A stretch of 64,000 nucleotides of DNA from Sesamum alatum (GCA_034509735.1 JACGWO010000011.1:24846979-24910978); one strand, 5' to 3'. Counted from the first letter of the stretch, positions 1 through 11,025 are shown. Notes: a model not told the origin generated them from the letters alone. Program-made: numbers and translations.

Positions 1-92
1 CAACCTATGACTTATAATTAAATTTATATTTTCTTAATAATTACTAATTAGCCTCTCAATTAAGTATAAAAATAAATGGACGTCACAACAAT
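1..92. other. AT-rich sequence left of the Tat-1 truncation point
   Basis: This short AT-rich stretch shows no coding similarity. Reverse-transcriptase-like sequence of Tat-1 starts abruptly to its right, so the join near position 92 is probably a truncation or deletion breakpoint. Nothing else is recognisable. Confidence 0.5.
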
Positions 93-95
93 TCC

Positions 96-660
96 CCGAG
101 TGGATTTTCGAATGTGGTTCTCGTCCCCGAACCCGTAGGGAAATGGAGGATGTGTGTGGACTTCAGAGGTCTCAACAAAGCTTGCCTAAAGGACTTCTAC
201 CTCTGCCGCGCACCGAGCAACTGGTTGATTCCACATCTAGTTGCGAGTTACTAAGCATGATGGATGCGTCTCAGGGATATCATGAAATCATGCTCGCCTC
301 CGAGGACCAAAAGCGAGTTAGTTTCATCACATCAGCAAGAACATTTTGCTATGTTGCCATCCTTTTGGTCTCAAGAATGGCGGGACCACGTATCAACGCC
401 TGGTGGATAAAAGATTTGGGGCACGATAGACAGAAATATGGAAGTATATGTGGACGACATGCTCGTAAAAAGTAAGAAAGCACATGACCATATCTTGGAT
501 TTAGAAGAAACCTTCAGTGTCCTCATAAGTACCGAGTAAAGTTAAATCCGACCAAATGTGCCTTCAGTGTAAGAAACGGGCATTTTCTAGGGTTCATGGT
601 CACGGAGAGGGCGATAGAAGCTAATTCCCTCAAAATCAAAGCAGTATTGGATATGAAAGC
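96..660 (+). pseudogene. Tat-1 reverse transcriptase remnant
   Basis: The translated frames give RMCVDFRGLNKACLKDF near 145-195 (RT motif with conserved VDFR.LN) and [14 protein letters not shown] near 435-475, which carries the YVDD catalytic box. The two motifs lie in different frames and stops lie between them, so the domain is broken. The region just after YVDD still matches the Ty3 RT thumb, with a Lys-Ala-His-Asp-His segment. The N-terminal part of RT and everything upstream is missing. RT would copy element RNA into DNA in virus-like particles; this copy cannot. Confidence 0.85.
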
Positions 661-771
661 CCCCCACTAACGTCAATGAAGTCCAACGGCTTACTGGGAG
701 AATAACAACCCTCAATCGATTCATAGCCAAGTCTGCAAAAAGAAGTCTCCCATTCCTCAAAGTGTTACAAA

Positions 772-1130
772 ATGCCAGGCACTTTGAGGGGAGAGAGGGG
801 GGGTGGGGGTGGGGGGGGGGGTGACGGGGGGGGGGGCGAGTGTGGTATAGCCTTCGAAGAATTCAAGAAGTACCTGGCCGAACTTCCCCTCTTGGTCAAG
901 CCTTCTCCAAGAGATACCTTGTATGTCTACCTTTCAGCCACGACCCAAGCAGTAAGTTCTGTCTTACTATGGAAGGAAGGGGGCAAGCAGATACCTATAT
1001 ACTACATGAATAAGGTCCTCACCGGGGCTGAGGGACGCTACACTGACATTGAGAAGGTGGCCGTCGCACTAGTCATCACCGCCCGAAGGTTAAGACTGTA
1101 TTTTTAGTCGCACCCCATAGGGATACGCCC
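772..1130 (+). pseudogene. Tat-1 RNase H domain 1, with an inserted poly-G tract
   Basis: The frame from 838 to 1107 encodes a typical Ty3 RNase H start: FEEFKKYLAELPLLVKP, then a YVYLSAT strand where the first catalytic Asp is replaced (Asp to Tyr or Ser region), then PIYYMNKVLTGAEGRY and a following helix ending at RLRLYF with a stop at 1105-1107. An almost pure G run at 790-836 is inserted just before the domain and encodes only glycines; it is expanded simple sequence, not an ancestral part of the protein. Removal of the RNA template strand would be its role in a live element. Confidence 0.75.
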
Positions 1131-1254
1131 TAATCATCCCCTCAAGAAAGTTCTAGGGAAGGCAAACACCTCAGGACGATTGATTAAATGAACCATAGAG
1201 CTAAGTAAATACAACATAACTTATCTCCCTTGAACAACAATAAAGGCTCAAAAC

Positions 1255-1720
1255 TCTAGTGGACTTTATGCTTAAAACAACAGTTTCACCTCCCAGTGAG
1301 GGGCACTGGTTACTACACATGGATGGATCCTCTACCGCTCAGGGTAGCGGGGCAGGCTTGGTGATCACCTCGCCCGAAGGGGTGGATTTGGAATTCAGTT
1401 CAAGTTTAGCTTCAAAGCCTCCAACAATGAGGTCGAGTATGAGGCCTTAGCCATAGGAATGAAGATGGCATGGGAGGCAGGGGTGTGCCATTTAGTGACA
1501 TACTCCGACTCCCAACTTATCGTAGAACAGATAGATAGGAGTTATGAGGCCAAAGTTCGAAGGATAGAAGAATAGAAAGCAAAGTTCGATGACTTCAAAC
1601 TTATTCAGATCTCTCGAGTGGAGAATGGAAGTATATACTCCGACTCCCTTGAAAGACTGCAGGACGCGACATATAACCAACCAATACCTCCCGCACGCAG
1701 GCTCTCATCAGAAATCCAAA
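1255..1720 (+). pseudogene. Tat-1 second RNase H domain (Tat-type)
   Basis: The frame beginning about 1300 reads [20 protein letters not shown], the first strand of an RNase H fold with the catalytic Asp in MDGSS. After a frame change near 1400, [20 protein letters not shown] (the catalytic-Glu helix) and [15 protein letters not shown] (about 1500-1545) follow, matching the archaeal-like second RNase H that marks Tat elements. Together with domain 1 it supports the lineage call. Several stops interrupt it. Confidence 0.75.
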
Positions 1721-1771
1721 CAGTGTAGCAAAAGGGAGTTTGGATGCAAGCCATATAGGTTTGGTTGAAGC

Positions 1772-2965
1772 ATGGACACCTTCCTAGAGATCGATAGGAG
1801 GCGGCCCCATCTTAAAAGGAGGGCCACTTATTTTCTACTACATGGTGATACCCATTACAAGAAATCCTTCACTTATCCTTTGCTGAGGTGCCTCTCTCGA
1901 GAGGAGGGAATGCATATCCTCAGAGAGTTCACGGAGGGTGCTGCGCATCGCACATGGGGGCGTTGGCCCTAGCCAATAAGGCTTTGAGGGATGGATACTT
2001 TTGGCCCACCTTAAGTTAAGACTCTAAATCCCTAGTTAGGAGGTGTGTTAAGTGCCAAAAGCATGCTTCTCTCATCCACCAACCAGCCGAACGCCTCACT
2101 ACTTTGTTAGCTCCTTGCCCATTCGTGTAGTGGGGGATGGATCTGGTAGGGCCTTTCCCCTTGGCCCCAGGACATAGGAAGTTCCTGTTAGTAGCTATAG
2201 ACTATTTTTCCAAATGGGTAGAGGCGGAACCGCTCGCTTGCATTACCGAAGGAGAAGTTATGAAGTTCATCTAGAAAAACATAATCTGCCGCTTTGGGAT
2301 CCCCCAGGAGATCATTTTTGACAATGGAAGACACTTCCAGGACAAAAGATCTAAGATTGGTGCAAAGAATTACGGATTAAACAAAGTTTTACGTCCATAG
2401 CACACCCCCAGGCCAATGGACAAGTGGAAGTCACCAACAGTACCCTAGTCCAAGGAATCAAGAAAAGACTAGATAAAGTCGTGGTAACTGGGTGGAAGAA
2501 TTATCCAGTGTCCTATAGGTATATCGAACCACCCCTATAAATCCTACGGGGGAAAGCCCGTTCTCTTTGGTATATAGGACGGATGCGGTAATCCCAACAG
2601 AACTAGGCATGCTATCGCATAAAGTTATCTGCTATTCCAAGGGGGACAATAATGGCCTTTTCAAGGAAAGTCTGGACCTCATAGAGGAGCTACGAGAAAA
2701 TTCATTCATTCGAATGTAGAAGTACAGAATCTTGATGATCAAGACTCATAATCTCCCGGTCAGACCTCGGGATTTCCAGGTCGACGACTTGGTACTCCGG
2801 AAGGTAGAAACATCTAAACCGGCAGAGAAACTGGACCCTACATGGGAAGGACTCTATAAAGTAAGAAGCATACTGGGTCGAGGAGCATATGAGTTAGAGG
2901 ATGGGGAAGGACTCCCCCTCCCATGGCCTTGGAACATACACAATCTAAGGAGGTTTTTCCCATAA
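1772..2965 (+). pseudogene. Tat-1 integrase remnant
   Basis: Near 1860-1990 the zinc-binding N-terminal part is visible (HYKKSFTYPLLRCLSREE, then a frame change and LANKALRDGYFWPT), followed by CVKCQKHASLIHQP around 2045-2085. The catalytic core shows GMDLVGPFPLAPGHRKFLL (first Asp, about 2130-2185), VAIDYFSKWVEAEPL, and IIFDNGRHFQ (second Asp, about 2310-2340). The part carrying the catalytic Glu is frameshifted. The C-terminal region (2732-2965) reads RPRDFQVDDLVLRKVE and KLDPTWEGLYKVRSILGRGA, the SH3-like end of Ty3 integrases. Integrase would insert the cDNA; stops and shifts disable it. Confidence 0.85.
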
Positions 2966-3245
2966 ACTCCCCCAGTGGAGCCCTCTTAGGAAGAAGCTCC
3001 CCCAATGGAGCCCTCTTAGGAATAAACTCCCCTAGAATGGAGCTCTATCCGAAATAAGCTCCCCCAGCGGAGCCCTATCAGGAATAAGCTCCCTCTGTGG
3101 AGCCCTATCAGAAATAAGTTCCCCTAGAATGGAACTCTCTCTGAAATAAGCTCCCCCAGCGGAGCCCTCTCCGGAATAAGCTCCCCCATTGGAGCCATTT
3201 CAAAAATAAGCTCCCCTAGAATGGAGCTCTCTCCGAGTTATGGCT
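2966..3245 (+). repeat. ~30-bp tandem array downstream of Tat-1 integrase
   Basis: About nine imperfect units of roughly 30 bp follow the integrase stop. The core is AATAAGCTCCCC(C/T)AG then GGAGCCCT or GGAGCTCT. Some units carry a 1-2 base insertion (CTAGAATGG). Arrays at this place, between pol and the antisense ORF, are common in Tat elements, and Tat-3 in this window has a comparable array. Confidence 0.85.
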
Positions 3246-4040
3246 CTAAGAAATGTTCGCTTGGAACCTGAAGTTCCTCCCCTCAGGGTCGGGCTCCATG
3301 GGAGTGAGACCTATTACACAAAACATTCTTGGCAGGTACAAGCAATATGTTTTACAAAATTCATTCATGGTTATCGATTCTGGAAATGTTTTAGGAAATA
3401 GAAAAGAGGATTCGGGAACAAACTCTTTATTACTGTGGGTAAGACCCTTGCCCTATTATGAGTTCACCCCTACTCAAGTATACATTTAAAATTCTTAAAC
3501 ATCTCATCTTTTCCCACAAAACTCACAACGGTTGAAAAAAAACCCCTGCCTCCAGGAGCAAGTCCCTCTCTCTTTTCTCAAAATATAACCCCTGATACTA
3601 AGCAGGCATTTTGATTTTCGAACATAAAATAAGCCCTGTTCTAACACAGGCAGTTAGTTCAAACAGAATCTGATCACACAAGAATCAGAGAGACAATCTT
3701 TTTTAACCCTATTAAATGGTCATTATATGTATGCAGAGTAGTTACTTTTGTGCCTATTAGCAAAAGACATGAACAGGTATAACAAAGGGAACACCCCCAT
3801 AAAGCCAAGGATCTACCAATGAGGAAGGTCTCAAGCAGTAACTCCGGAGAAGCTAAGGCAACTAAGGGCCACAGGCCCTGATTAAAGCAAATAGCAAAAG
3901 AAGCAGGCAGTTGTAGCATAGAAGGCCCCCAGCTAAACCGACCCAGGGCAAAATAGTCAAACGAAATAAAATTATTTCATCCCAACCCATGGTGGGGAAA
4001 TGAAAAACAGAAAGAAATATATTTCATAAAGGAGGGGGGG
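3246..4040. other. Tat-1 spacer between tandem array and antisense ORF
   Basis: About 0.8 kb with no convincing coding content on either strand; short open frames carry no recognisable domain. It lies where Tat elements have non-coding sequence between pol and the antisense ORF. Confidence 0.5.
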
Positions 4041-5769
4041 TACATCTCAGTCATTCTTCCCTACAGGCGGGGTCTTCTCCTCTACCTCCGGCGCATCCTC
4101 TTTACGGCATGAGCGGCAACTTCAGCGGGCTGCTCCTCAGGGGGAATTGCGGCAGGCTCAGGCTCTAGGAAGGGGACGGCCTCCTTCAGCAAGCTCCTTC
4201 AGCGAAGCCCCCTTCAAAGGAGCTAAGGGGTTCTTCACTTCCTCCATAGCCGTGTCCATTATCAGGTCTAACTCCTCCTCTGAGAGGAGGTGACCAGACA
4301 TGTCATTTACAAATCTAAGGATGGGAGTTAGAACGGCAAACAACCTAGTCAGCTTGGTACCTGAGACCACTGGGGGGACTCGACCGTAGAAGCGGGCGCA
4401 GCAAGACGGTCTGGCGCCCCATCCGGAACTGCATCAAAGTCTAAAAAGGAAGCCTCACCCCCTTGGGCGGCAAACTGCATTTGACAGGCCTTGAAGCCAT
4501 ATTCCAGGAAGGGCATGACGATTTGCCTTACTTCCTGCTTGAAGTCCTCTAACCCCTTGAACTCGGTGAAGTGGCTCTCCAAGTAGACCTCCAGGTAAAA
4601 ATCCTGGGAAACCTGTTCCCTAGCCTTAGCCAAGGCGGTGGTTGGCTCTTCGTCATATCTAGCAGCTGCTGTTGCAACTGCTCCAACTTGTCCTCAGCCA
4701 CTAGGGCCTTCTCTTCAGCGGTCTGAGCCCGCTCTTGTGCGGTCTTCTTGGCCTCTTTAGCTTTGGTCACCTTAGCCCATAGGCGCCCTACTTTCTCCTC
4801 TAGCCTCTTCCATTGCCATCCGAGGGAGACGGATGAGGAACTTGGGGACGGGAGATGACCTCCCCCAGAACCGCGCTCGCCTAAGAAAAAATAGACCTCA
4901 GTAGACATACTAGGAAACAAAGACAGAAAAAAGGAAGCATGATATTACCTTGGCATGGTAACCCGGAAGGAGCCCAGCATATCCTCATACGGAGTGGAGG
5001 ATGAGGCCCTTTTGCCCTCTTCAAGAAGTCCACCGCCAGGGAAGTTTCCCATCAGGCTCCGGTACAAGAGAATGGTGAGGGCACAAGCCCCATTCGAGAG
5101 CAAACCACTGACGGCGAGGGGAGGAGCTGCTGGTGTCTTGAGATGGAGGAGGGATGACTGGAGGAGTGATTGCCCTTGAGTGAGTGGACACTAGCAGTTG
5201 AACCACTGAGGAGGAGGCCCCATTAGCCTGTTTGGAGGAACTCTGAGGGGCGAAGGTGGCACGCTTCCCCCTGGAACCACTGGAGGTAGGGGCCCCCTCA
5301 GAAGGTCGACTAAGGGGTGTCACCTGCATTCCCTCGGAGCCGCTCTATAGACCAATTCGTAGATACTTACTGAACATGATGCTTTCTGCAAAAATAATGA
5401 CAAGAAATCAGTCACCAATATGGAGCACAAATAGGAGAATTAAATGAAGCATGCAAAAAAGCAATAAATTCCCAGTGGCTCCTCCAAGGGGACCAATTTA
5501 GGGCTGAGCCGGAAGTGATACGGGAGCATCTCTTCTATCAAACCCTGGGAATAATATGACCGGAATGGGGAAACGGAGGCCCATTTTCAACTGGGCTGAA
5601 AAGAAACATAGGCAGTTGGGAAGAGGGAGATCAGGTTGACTATCAGGGGAAGGAGCGAGAAGAATATAGTTGGAGGGAACAAAACTTGGCCCCCAAGAGA
5701 TGGCCTTGCAGGCTTCATCGTCTGCTTGACGCTCCCTGATTAACCGTACGAACTCATCAGAGGAAGCCA
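4040..5769 (-). pseudogene. Tat-1 antisense ORF (gypsy-type transposon domain, coiled coil)
   Basis: On the minus strand, opposite to pol, an ATG at 5769 opens a frame (MASSDEFVRLIRERQADDE) that runs to 5498. Its second half, FFSAQLKMGLRFPIPVI, resembles the start of the plant 'putative gypsy type transposon' domain found in Tat antisense ORFs. Further downstream on the same strand lie a Ser/Pro-rich segment (5329-5021), an Ala/Glu/Lys coiled coil (about 4850-4630, VTKAKEAKKTAQERAQTAEE) and an acidic C-terminal part (4633-4158). The parts are in separate frames, so it is decayed or would need splicing. Function of such ORFs is not established. Confidence 0.65.
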
Positions 5770-6275
5770 TTTTTATTTTGCAAAAAGAAAAACCTTTTTT
5801 TTTTTTTAGGAATAGAGAACACACAAAACCAAGAAAAAAACACGGAAAGCTTAAAGATGAAAAGTAAGAAGAAGACATTTACAAAGAGGAGAAACAAGGA
5901 GCAACAAGATCAAATCAGTTTTTTCTCCTCCCAAATCGTGGGGGCAAAAAGTGGGAAGAGAGTAAGTATGGAGGAGTTAAAAGACAGATGAAGAGGTTGC
6001 TTGCTAAAGTTATGCACCAACGTGCCAGGTAACCGCTAGGGATTAGGCGGTTACCAACACCCAGGGAGCGGTTTAGCACATAACCTTTCTCTCATTTACA
6101 GAGGTGTCAGCTCACACGCCCAAAGAACGAGACATCTCATGTCACAACCGTCAAATCTCCGACACTAGCGAGCCACCCCAGAGGGATGTGCTTTTTGCTT
6201 AATTGCGAAGATTTTTGAGAACCTTAAGAAAGCTTCTACTAGTAGAAGGATGGCCAAGGCTCCCTCATTCTCAAG

Positions 6276-6302
6276 GGGGGGGGGGGGGGGAAGAGGAATG
6301 AG
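6276..6302 (+). other. Polypurine tract of Tat-1
   Basis: A run of A and G ending AAGAGGAATGAG lies directly before the TG that opens the 3' LTR. A polypurine tract at this place primes plus-strand synthesis in LTR elements. The long G stretch inside may be later expansion. Confidence 0.6.
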
Positions 6303-6982
6303 TGATATGCCTGGATTCGGCCGGCCTATGCTGACCAAGCAGGCCTGGCCCACAATGGAATACAACTTGCCAGGGGTCTAGGCCCACAACCTCTCCAGCT
6401 CAAACTACGAATGAGGCCCGAGGAAATATTAGCCCCATCTCATCCAGTCCAGCCCAAGGCCAAAGTCACGGAGGCCTGGAGGCCACGAAGGCAACCAACA
6501 AAGCCAGGGGCGTCAGAATCATCGTCTGATGTGGACCAATAAGCGCGGACTCGAGAAAGGCACGAGGGGAAGTTGGGCACCCTTATCCGCAACTGCCATG
6601 CGTGTTTGAGGGGAATTATCCACCTATTTTCCCGACGATCGAGGATTCCTCACCCGCCTGCCTCCTCAGAGTCCTAACCATGACAAACTCCCCACTCTAG
6701 GAGGACTCTTTTCGCCTATAAATATAGGGTCTTTACCCTAAATGGGTAATGTTTTTTCTGTCTTACATCTTGCACACTCGTTTCATGCTACACCTAACGC
6801 GATTATATTTATCATTCTTTCTGTATTCTTTAAGTATACTTCTTCTTCAATAATTTGCTGACTTGGGCGTCGAAGTGCTAACGTATTTTTTGTAGGTCCC
6901 CTTTTCTATATAATTTGATATCACGATCAGGACCCTCGGGCCCGAAGTCATCACTCGGACCGAGCATATTTTGCTCACATCA
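6303..6982 (+). repeat. 3' LTR of Tat-1
   Basis: Starts TGATATG after the purine tract and ends CACATCA, giving short inverted ends. It contains a TATA box (6717-6724) and an R/U5-like end (CTGACTTGGGCGTCGAAGTG) of a kind frequent in plant Ty3 LTRs. About 680 bp. The next bases (AGCAG) would be the target-site duplication, but the left partner is lost with the 5' end. Confidence 0.7.
6717..6724 (+). promoter_or_regulatory. TATA box of the Tat-1 LTR
   Basis: TATAAATA lies about 265 bp before the LTR end, a fitting place for the U3 promoter. Confidence 0.55.
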
Positions 6983-7529
6983 AGCAGTCTTGTGCAATTT
7001 TTACTTGTTTTGACTTTTTTTTTTCTATTTTGCATTTTCAGCCCTTCTAACAATATAATTTTGTTTTCTTAACTATATTTATTTAAATATCAAAATACCA
7101 AAAAATATATATAATTTTGTTATAAATTTATAACTTGAATTGAAAAATTAATTTAAAAGGACAATACATAATATACAAAGTTCATTGGGTCTGGGTGCCG
7201 TCGTTGTCGACCAGTTGCCCATATATGATCTGGGCGACAACGATGCCGCCCAGGCTGTGCAGCGCCCTCGCTGTTGCCTCCCGCTACGGGCGGCAATGGT
7301 GGGGTGTATGGGGGATTAGATCCAATGATCATTAAAAATAAAGAATAATATATAAAAAGTAAGGACATAAAGGTTATTTTATAAAAAAAATTAACGTTGT
7401 TAGTTATATTTAGCAGAGAGGAGCGATTAAGCTACATTTTAAAAAATAGAGTGAAGAAGGGGGGGGGGGGGAGGTTAGCCTATTTTTAAAATATAGGAAG
7501 ATTTTTAGCTGAGTTTTTTAAATAAGGTT
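6983..7529. other. Intergenic sequence between Tat-1 and the foldback element
   Basis: AT-rich with a GC-rich patch around 7190-7300 and a G run at 7459-7471. No gene or known repeat is recognised. Confidence 0.4.
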
Positions 7530-7624
7530 TAATACAATTTACCCCCCATATGATATTGCAAATGAGCAAATTACCCCCCTATGAAAAATAAAAAGCAATT
7601 CACTCTCCTGTCACTACAAAAAAA

Positions 7625-8245
7625 CAGACCTATAGTAACGGATTTTTGCAATGGATTTCATGAAAAATTCGTTGCAAAACAGATCTGCCACAGACTTTTG
7701 CAGTGAAAATTTTTTCGTTGCTATAGGTACCACTGCTATATAGCAACGACTTTTTTGTTCGTTGTAAAATATTGCCACGGTTTTTTATCCGTTGCAAAAT
7801 TCATTATTTAAAAAGTTGACTTTTTATATTTTGCACCGACTTTGCGATGGTATATTCGTGGCAAAGTTGATGACAATTCGTTGCAAAATTGAATTTTATT
7901 TGCAACTACATTTGCAAGGAAATGTTGTTGCAATATTGCAACTGAATATTTGCAACGTCATTCCGTTGCAAATTTTGCAACGAAATATTTAGCTATAATT
8001 CGTTGCAAAATTATTTTATTTGCAATGATATTTGCGATGGAAGTCGTTGCAATATTGCAATAAATTTTTTCCGTTGCAAAATTTGCAACAACATAATTTA
8101 CTACAATTCGTTGCGAAATAATTTATGTTTACAATGACGATTGCAACGACAATCCATTGCAAATTTTACCACAATAATTGCAACGACAATCTATTGCAAA
8201 ATTATTTTCGTTTACAACGACAATTGCGACGACAATTTCATAATT
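7625..8245. repeat. CACTA subterminal repeats, left
   Basis: Many copies of a core close to TTCGTTGCAAAATT, in both orientations, spaced 20-60 bp. In En/Spm elements subterminal motifs of this kind are bound by the element's accessory protein; that role here is inferred from position and pattern. Confidence 0.75.
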
Positions 8246-8614
8246 TATATTTAATAATAAAAATATATTTAATTTAACTCTAACAAGAAAATTCAAATAT
8301 GACAATATATTTAAGGCAAAATACTTACAGTAAAGATAATTCAACATTCCAATCCACAAAATAAAAGTATTCAACTTTAAAGCATACAAATTTAAAGAGG
8401 GGGATCAAATTCATTTTCACTATCTTGTGAAGGTGCGTGGTCGGGTGGGATATCACCCGGACTATCTTCAGAGTCGCTCCTTGATGGCCTCTTGAACTTT
8501 CGAATCCCTACAAAGTATCAAATAAATAATTATAAAAATAAATATAATATAATATTTTTAAAATATTTTTAAAACAATCAAACATTTTAAATTTTCTTAC
8601 ATGATATCCGCGGA

Positions 8615-9310
8615 GTAATGACATTCAATGGAGTTAACTAAGTTAAATTAGTTTAGTTAAAGATTTTAAGTTGAAAGTTAACAAAATTACATTAGTGGAG
8701 TTTGATTTTTAACTTGTGAGTTAACTAGTAAAATTAGTTTAATTGAAGATTTTAACTTGAAAGTTAACTAAGTTACATTAGTTTAGTTGCATTTTTAACT
8801 TGTGATATAACTAAGTTAAATTAGTTTAGTTAAAAATTTTAAGTTGAAAGTTAACAAAATTACATTAGTGGAGTTAGATTTTTAACTTGTGAGTTAACTA
8901 GTAAAATTAGTTTAATTGAAGATTTTAACTTGAAAGTTAACTAAGTTACATTAGTTTAGTTGCATTTTTAACTTGTGATATAACTAAATTAAATTAGTTT
9001 AATTAAAGATTTTAAGTTGAATGTTAACAAAATTACATTAGTTTAGTTGAGTTTTTAACTTGTAAGTTAACTAAGTTAAATTAGTTTAGTTAAAGATTTT
9101 AAATTGAAAGTTAACAAAATTACATTAGTGGAGTTAGTTTTCTAACTTGTGAGTTAACTAAGTAAAATTAGTTTAATTGAAAATTTTAACTTGAAAGTTA
9201 ACTAAGTTACATTAGTTATAGTTGCATTTTTAACTTGTGTGATATAACCAAGTTAAATTAGTTTAATTAAAATTTTAACTTGTGATATAACTTAGGTACA
9301 TTAGTTTAGA
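8615..9310. repeat. ~87-bp tandem repeat with 173-bp dimer period
   Basis: The segment TTGAAAGTTAACAAAATTAC recurs at about 8671, 8844, 9017 and 9104, that is, at 173 and 87 bp intervals. Each half unit has the pattern GTTAACTAAGTTAAATTAG followed by TTTTAACTTG. It is AT-rich and non-coding, inside the CACTA element. Confidence 0.8.
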
Positions 9311-9719
9311 TGAGTTTATGTTAATAAAAATCCTAATCTACAATCATAACCAACAACACCCATCCAACCTCATCAATACAATTATCATTCCCATCCACCT
9401 CAATATACCAACCACATTCTCAATATATCAACCAAATACTCAATATATTATATTGTAATACACAATTTTATATTAGACACATACTTAATATAAATTTTAT
9501 ACCAACACATATTCAATATAACATACTCAATATGCATTTTATAACAAAATAGAACAAAATACTCAATTTTGCACATGAACAAAATATGACTTAGTCAATA
9601 CTCAATATAGCATATATTCATATAGGGAATTAGAAGTTTTGGACATGAAAAATTAAATAAAACTAAACAAGTAAAAAGGTTTTGGACATGAAAAACTAAA
9701 CAAGTAAAAGGGTTTTGGA

Positions 9720-10150
9720 CATGAAAAACTAGAAGAAAGTGGAGGACCTCGGCGGCCGGTGGCGGTGCGGACGGCGGCGGCTCTTAAAAAAGCCAAAAAC
9801 TGAAAAAAAAAATATATAAGAAAGAAAAGAGGAGAAAGAGAAGAGGAGAGGAAAGGAGGAGAAGCATACCTCGCGGCGGCTGGCGGGCGGCGGCGAGCAG
9901 CGACGGGCGGCTCTGAAAACTTTAAAAAAAAACTGAAAAACAAAATAGAAGAAAGAAAAGTGGAGAAAGAGAAGAGGAGAAGAAAAGAGGAGAAGCATAC
10001 CTCGCGGCGGCGGGCGGGCGACGGCGAGCAGCGATGAGCGGCGGTGGGCGGCTCTGAAAACTTTAACAAAAACTGAAAAAAAAAATAGAAGAAAAAAAAG
10101 AGAGAAGCATACCTCGTGGCGGCGGCGACGGGAGGCAGCGACGGCAGTCA
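9720..10150. repeat. ~110-130-bp GC/GA-rich tandem repeat in the CACTA element
   Basis: GAAGCATACCTCG recurs at 9861, 9992 and 10104, each followed by a GGCGGCGGGCGG-rich block and then by AACTGAAAAAAAAA and a GA-rich block. Long minus-strand open frames here come from the repeat's composition (Pro/Ser/Phe strings) and have no domain. Confidence 0.75.
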
Positions 10151-10421
10151 AATCTGAGGAGAGAAAGGAGGGGGGGGGGGGGAAGATTGTGGCTAAAATG
10201 TATGGGGAAGGGGGAGGGGGAGATGGGGAAAAAAGGGAGGAAAAAGGGGGAAAAATTAGATTATGAAAAATGGGGAGGGAGGGGGGGGGGGGGGATTTAG
10301 AGTTAAGTATAAATGGGAGGGAAAGTGTATAGTATTAAAATTAATGATTTAAGATATACTCTTCAATTAGTAAATGAGATAAAACATCATGACATAAATC
10401 ATCAAAATACATTATGTTCAA

Positions 10422-11025
10422 TTAATAATAATAATCATCATCATCTTTCGTTTCACTATCCTCATCAAAACAAATTTGTGTGCCGTTGATGTCATCTAAA
10501 GGTTGAATTTCATTTTCAATAGTAACCACAGGAACGGATTCGACTTCATCCTCCTGAAATGCAACATCAATCCACCTTGACTCAATAGTTCGTCTAGCTT
10601 TTGTTCTACATACAGCCATCCAATCAACCCGATGTTCATAGTATTCTTCTCTTCTCCATGGGTTAAAGTGTGGAAATTGTATTCATTGACAAAATAAGTT
10701 GGCCATGTAAGTTTCGCAGATAACTGAGAGTGAGTTTCGCTCCCATCATATAATGGTTGATCTGCAGCACGCACGACATCAAAAAACTTTTCAGATAGTG
10801 CCCCTAAATTGTCAGCCTCACATAATTAGAACTCGGACCAGCCTCATTTGCATATGATTGATCGTTAGGATATGTCGAATCATTGAATACATCTCCCTGT
10901 GGACGAGATACAGGACCAGCTGCATCAAACACCATCCTTTGATCCCAATTCAATTGCTCATAATTATTCCAATTTATCGTTTGATTTGCAGAGTTGTCAG
11001 CTGACGTTGGATGCTCAGAATCCAT
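10422..11025 (-). pseudogene. Deleted CACTA transposase (TNPD-like), N and C ends joined
   Basis: From the ATG at 11025 a Ser/Asn-rich N-terminus is followed, after a frame change near 10804, by ALSEKFFDVVRAADQPLYDG and SETHSQLSA, matching the part before the catalytic region of plant En/Spm transposases (DAxxPLYxGC.KYSKLS pattern). It passes directly into WPTYFVNEYNFHTLTHGEE and, after another frame change, VDWMAVCRTKARRTIESRWI, which resemble the C-terminal DUF4216-type end. The DDE catalytic part between them is absent, so an internal deletion fused the two ends. Confidence 0.65.

Larger units (their letters stand above)
93..6982 (+). mobile_element. Tat-1: 5'-truncated Ty3 (Tat lineage) LTR retrotransposon
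   Basis: Read on the plus strand, decayed pol domains follow in the order RT, RNase H, a second RNase H and integrase. Then come a roughly 30-bp tandem array, a long region with an antisense ORF, a purine tract and a 3' LTR. Two RNase H domains plus an antisense ORF between integrase and 3' LTR are known features of the plant Tat lineage (Retand/Grande-like). The 5' LTR, primer site, gag and protease are absent; the element starts inside RT next to unrelated AT-rich DNA. Many stops and frameshifts make it non-functional. Confidence 0.85.

Noticed and set aside
790..836. Poly-glycine segment as a protein feature
   Set aside because: It comes from an almost pure G run before the RNase H remnant; similar G runs occur at 6277, 7459, 10170 and 10278, so it is simple sequence or possibly an assembly-sensitive tract.
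7153..7368. Minus-strand frame over a GC-rich patch
   Set aside because: No domain, short, and framed by low-complexity residues; could be a fragment of an unknown repeat but there is no support for a gene.
9653..10151. Two overlapping minus-strand open frames of about 140 codons
   Set aside because: They read through the GC/GA tandem repeat and give Ser/Phe/Pro strings repeated three times; no domain, and overlapping frames are open equally because of the composition.
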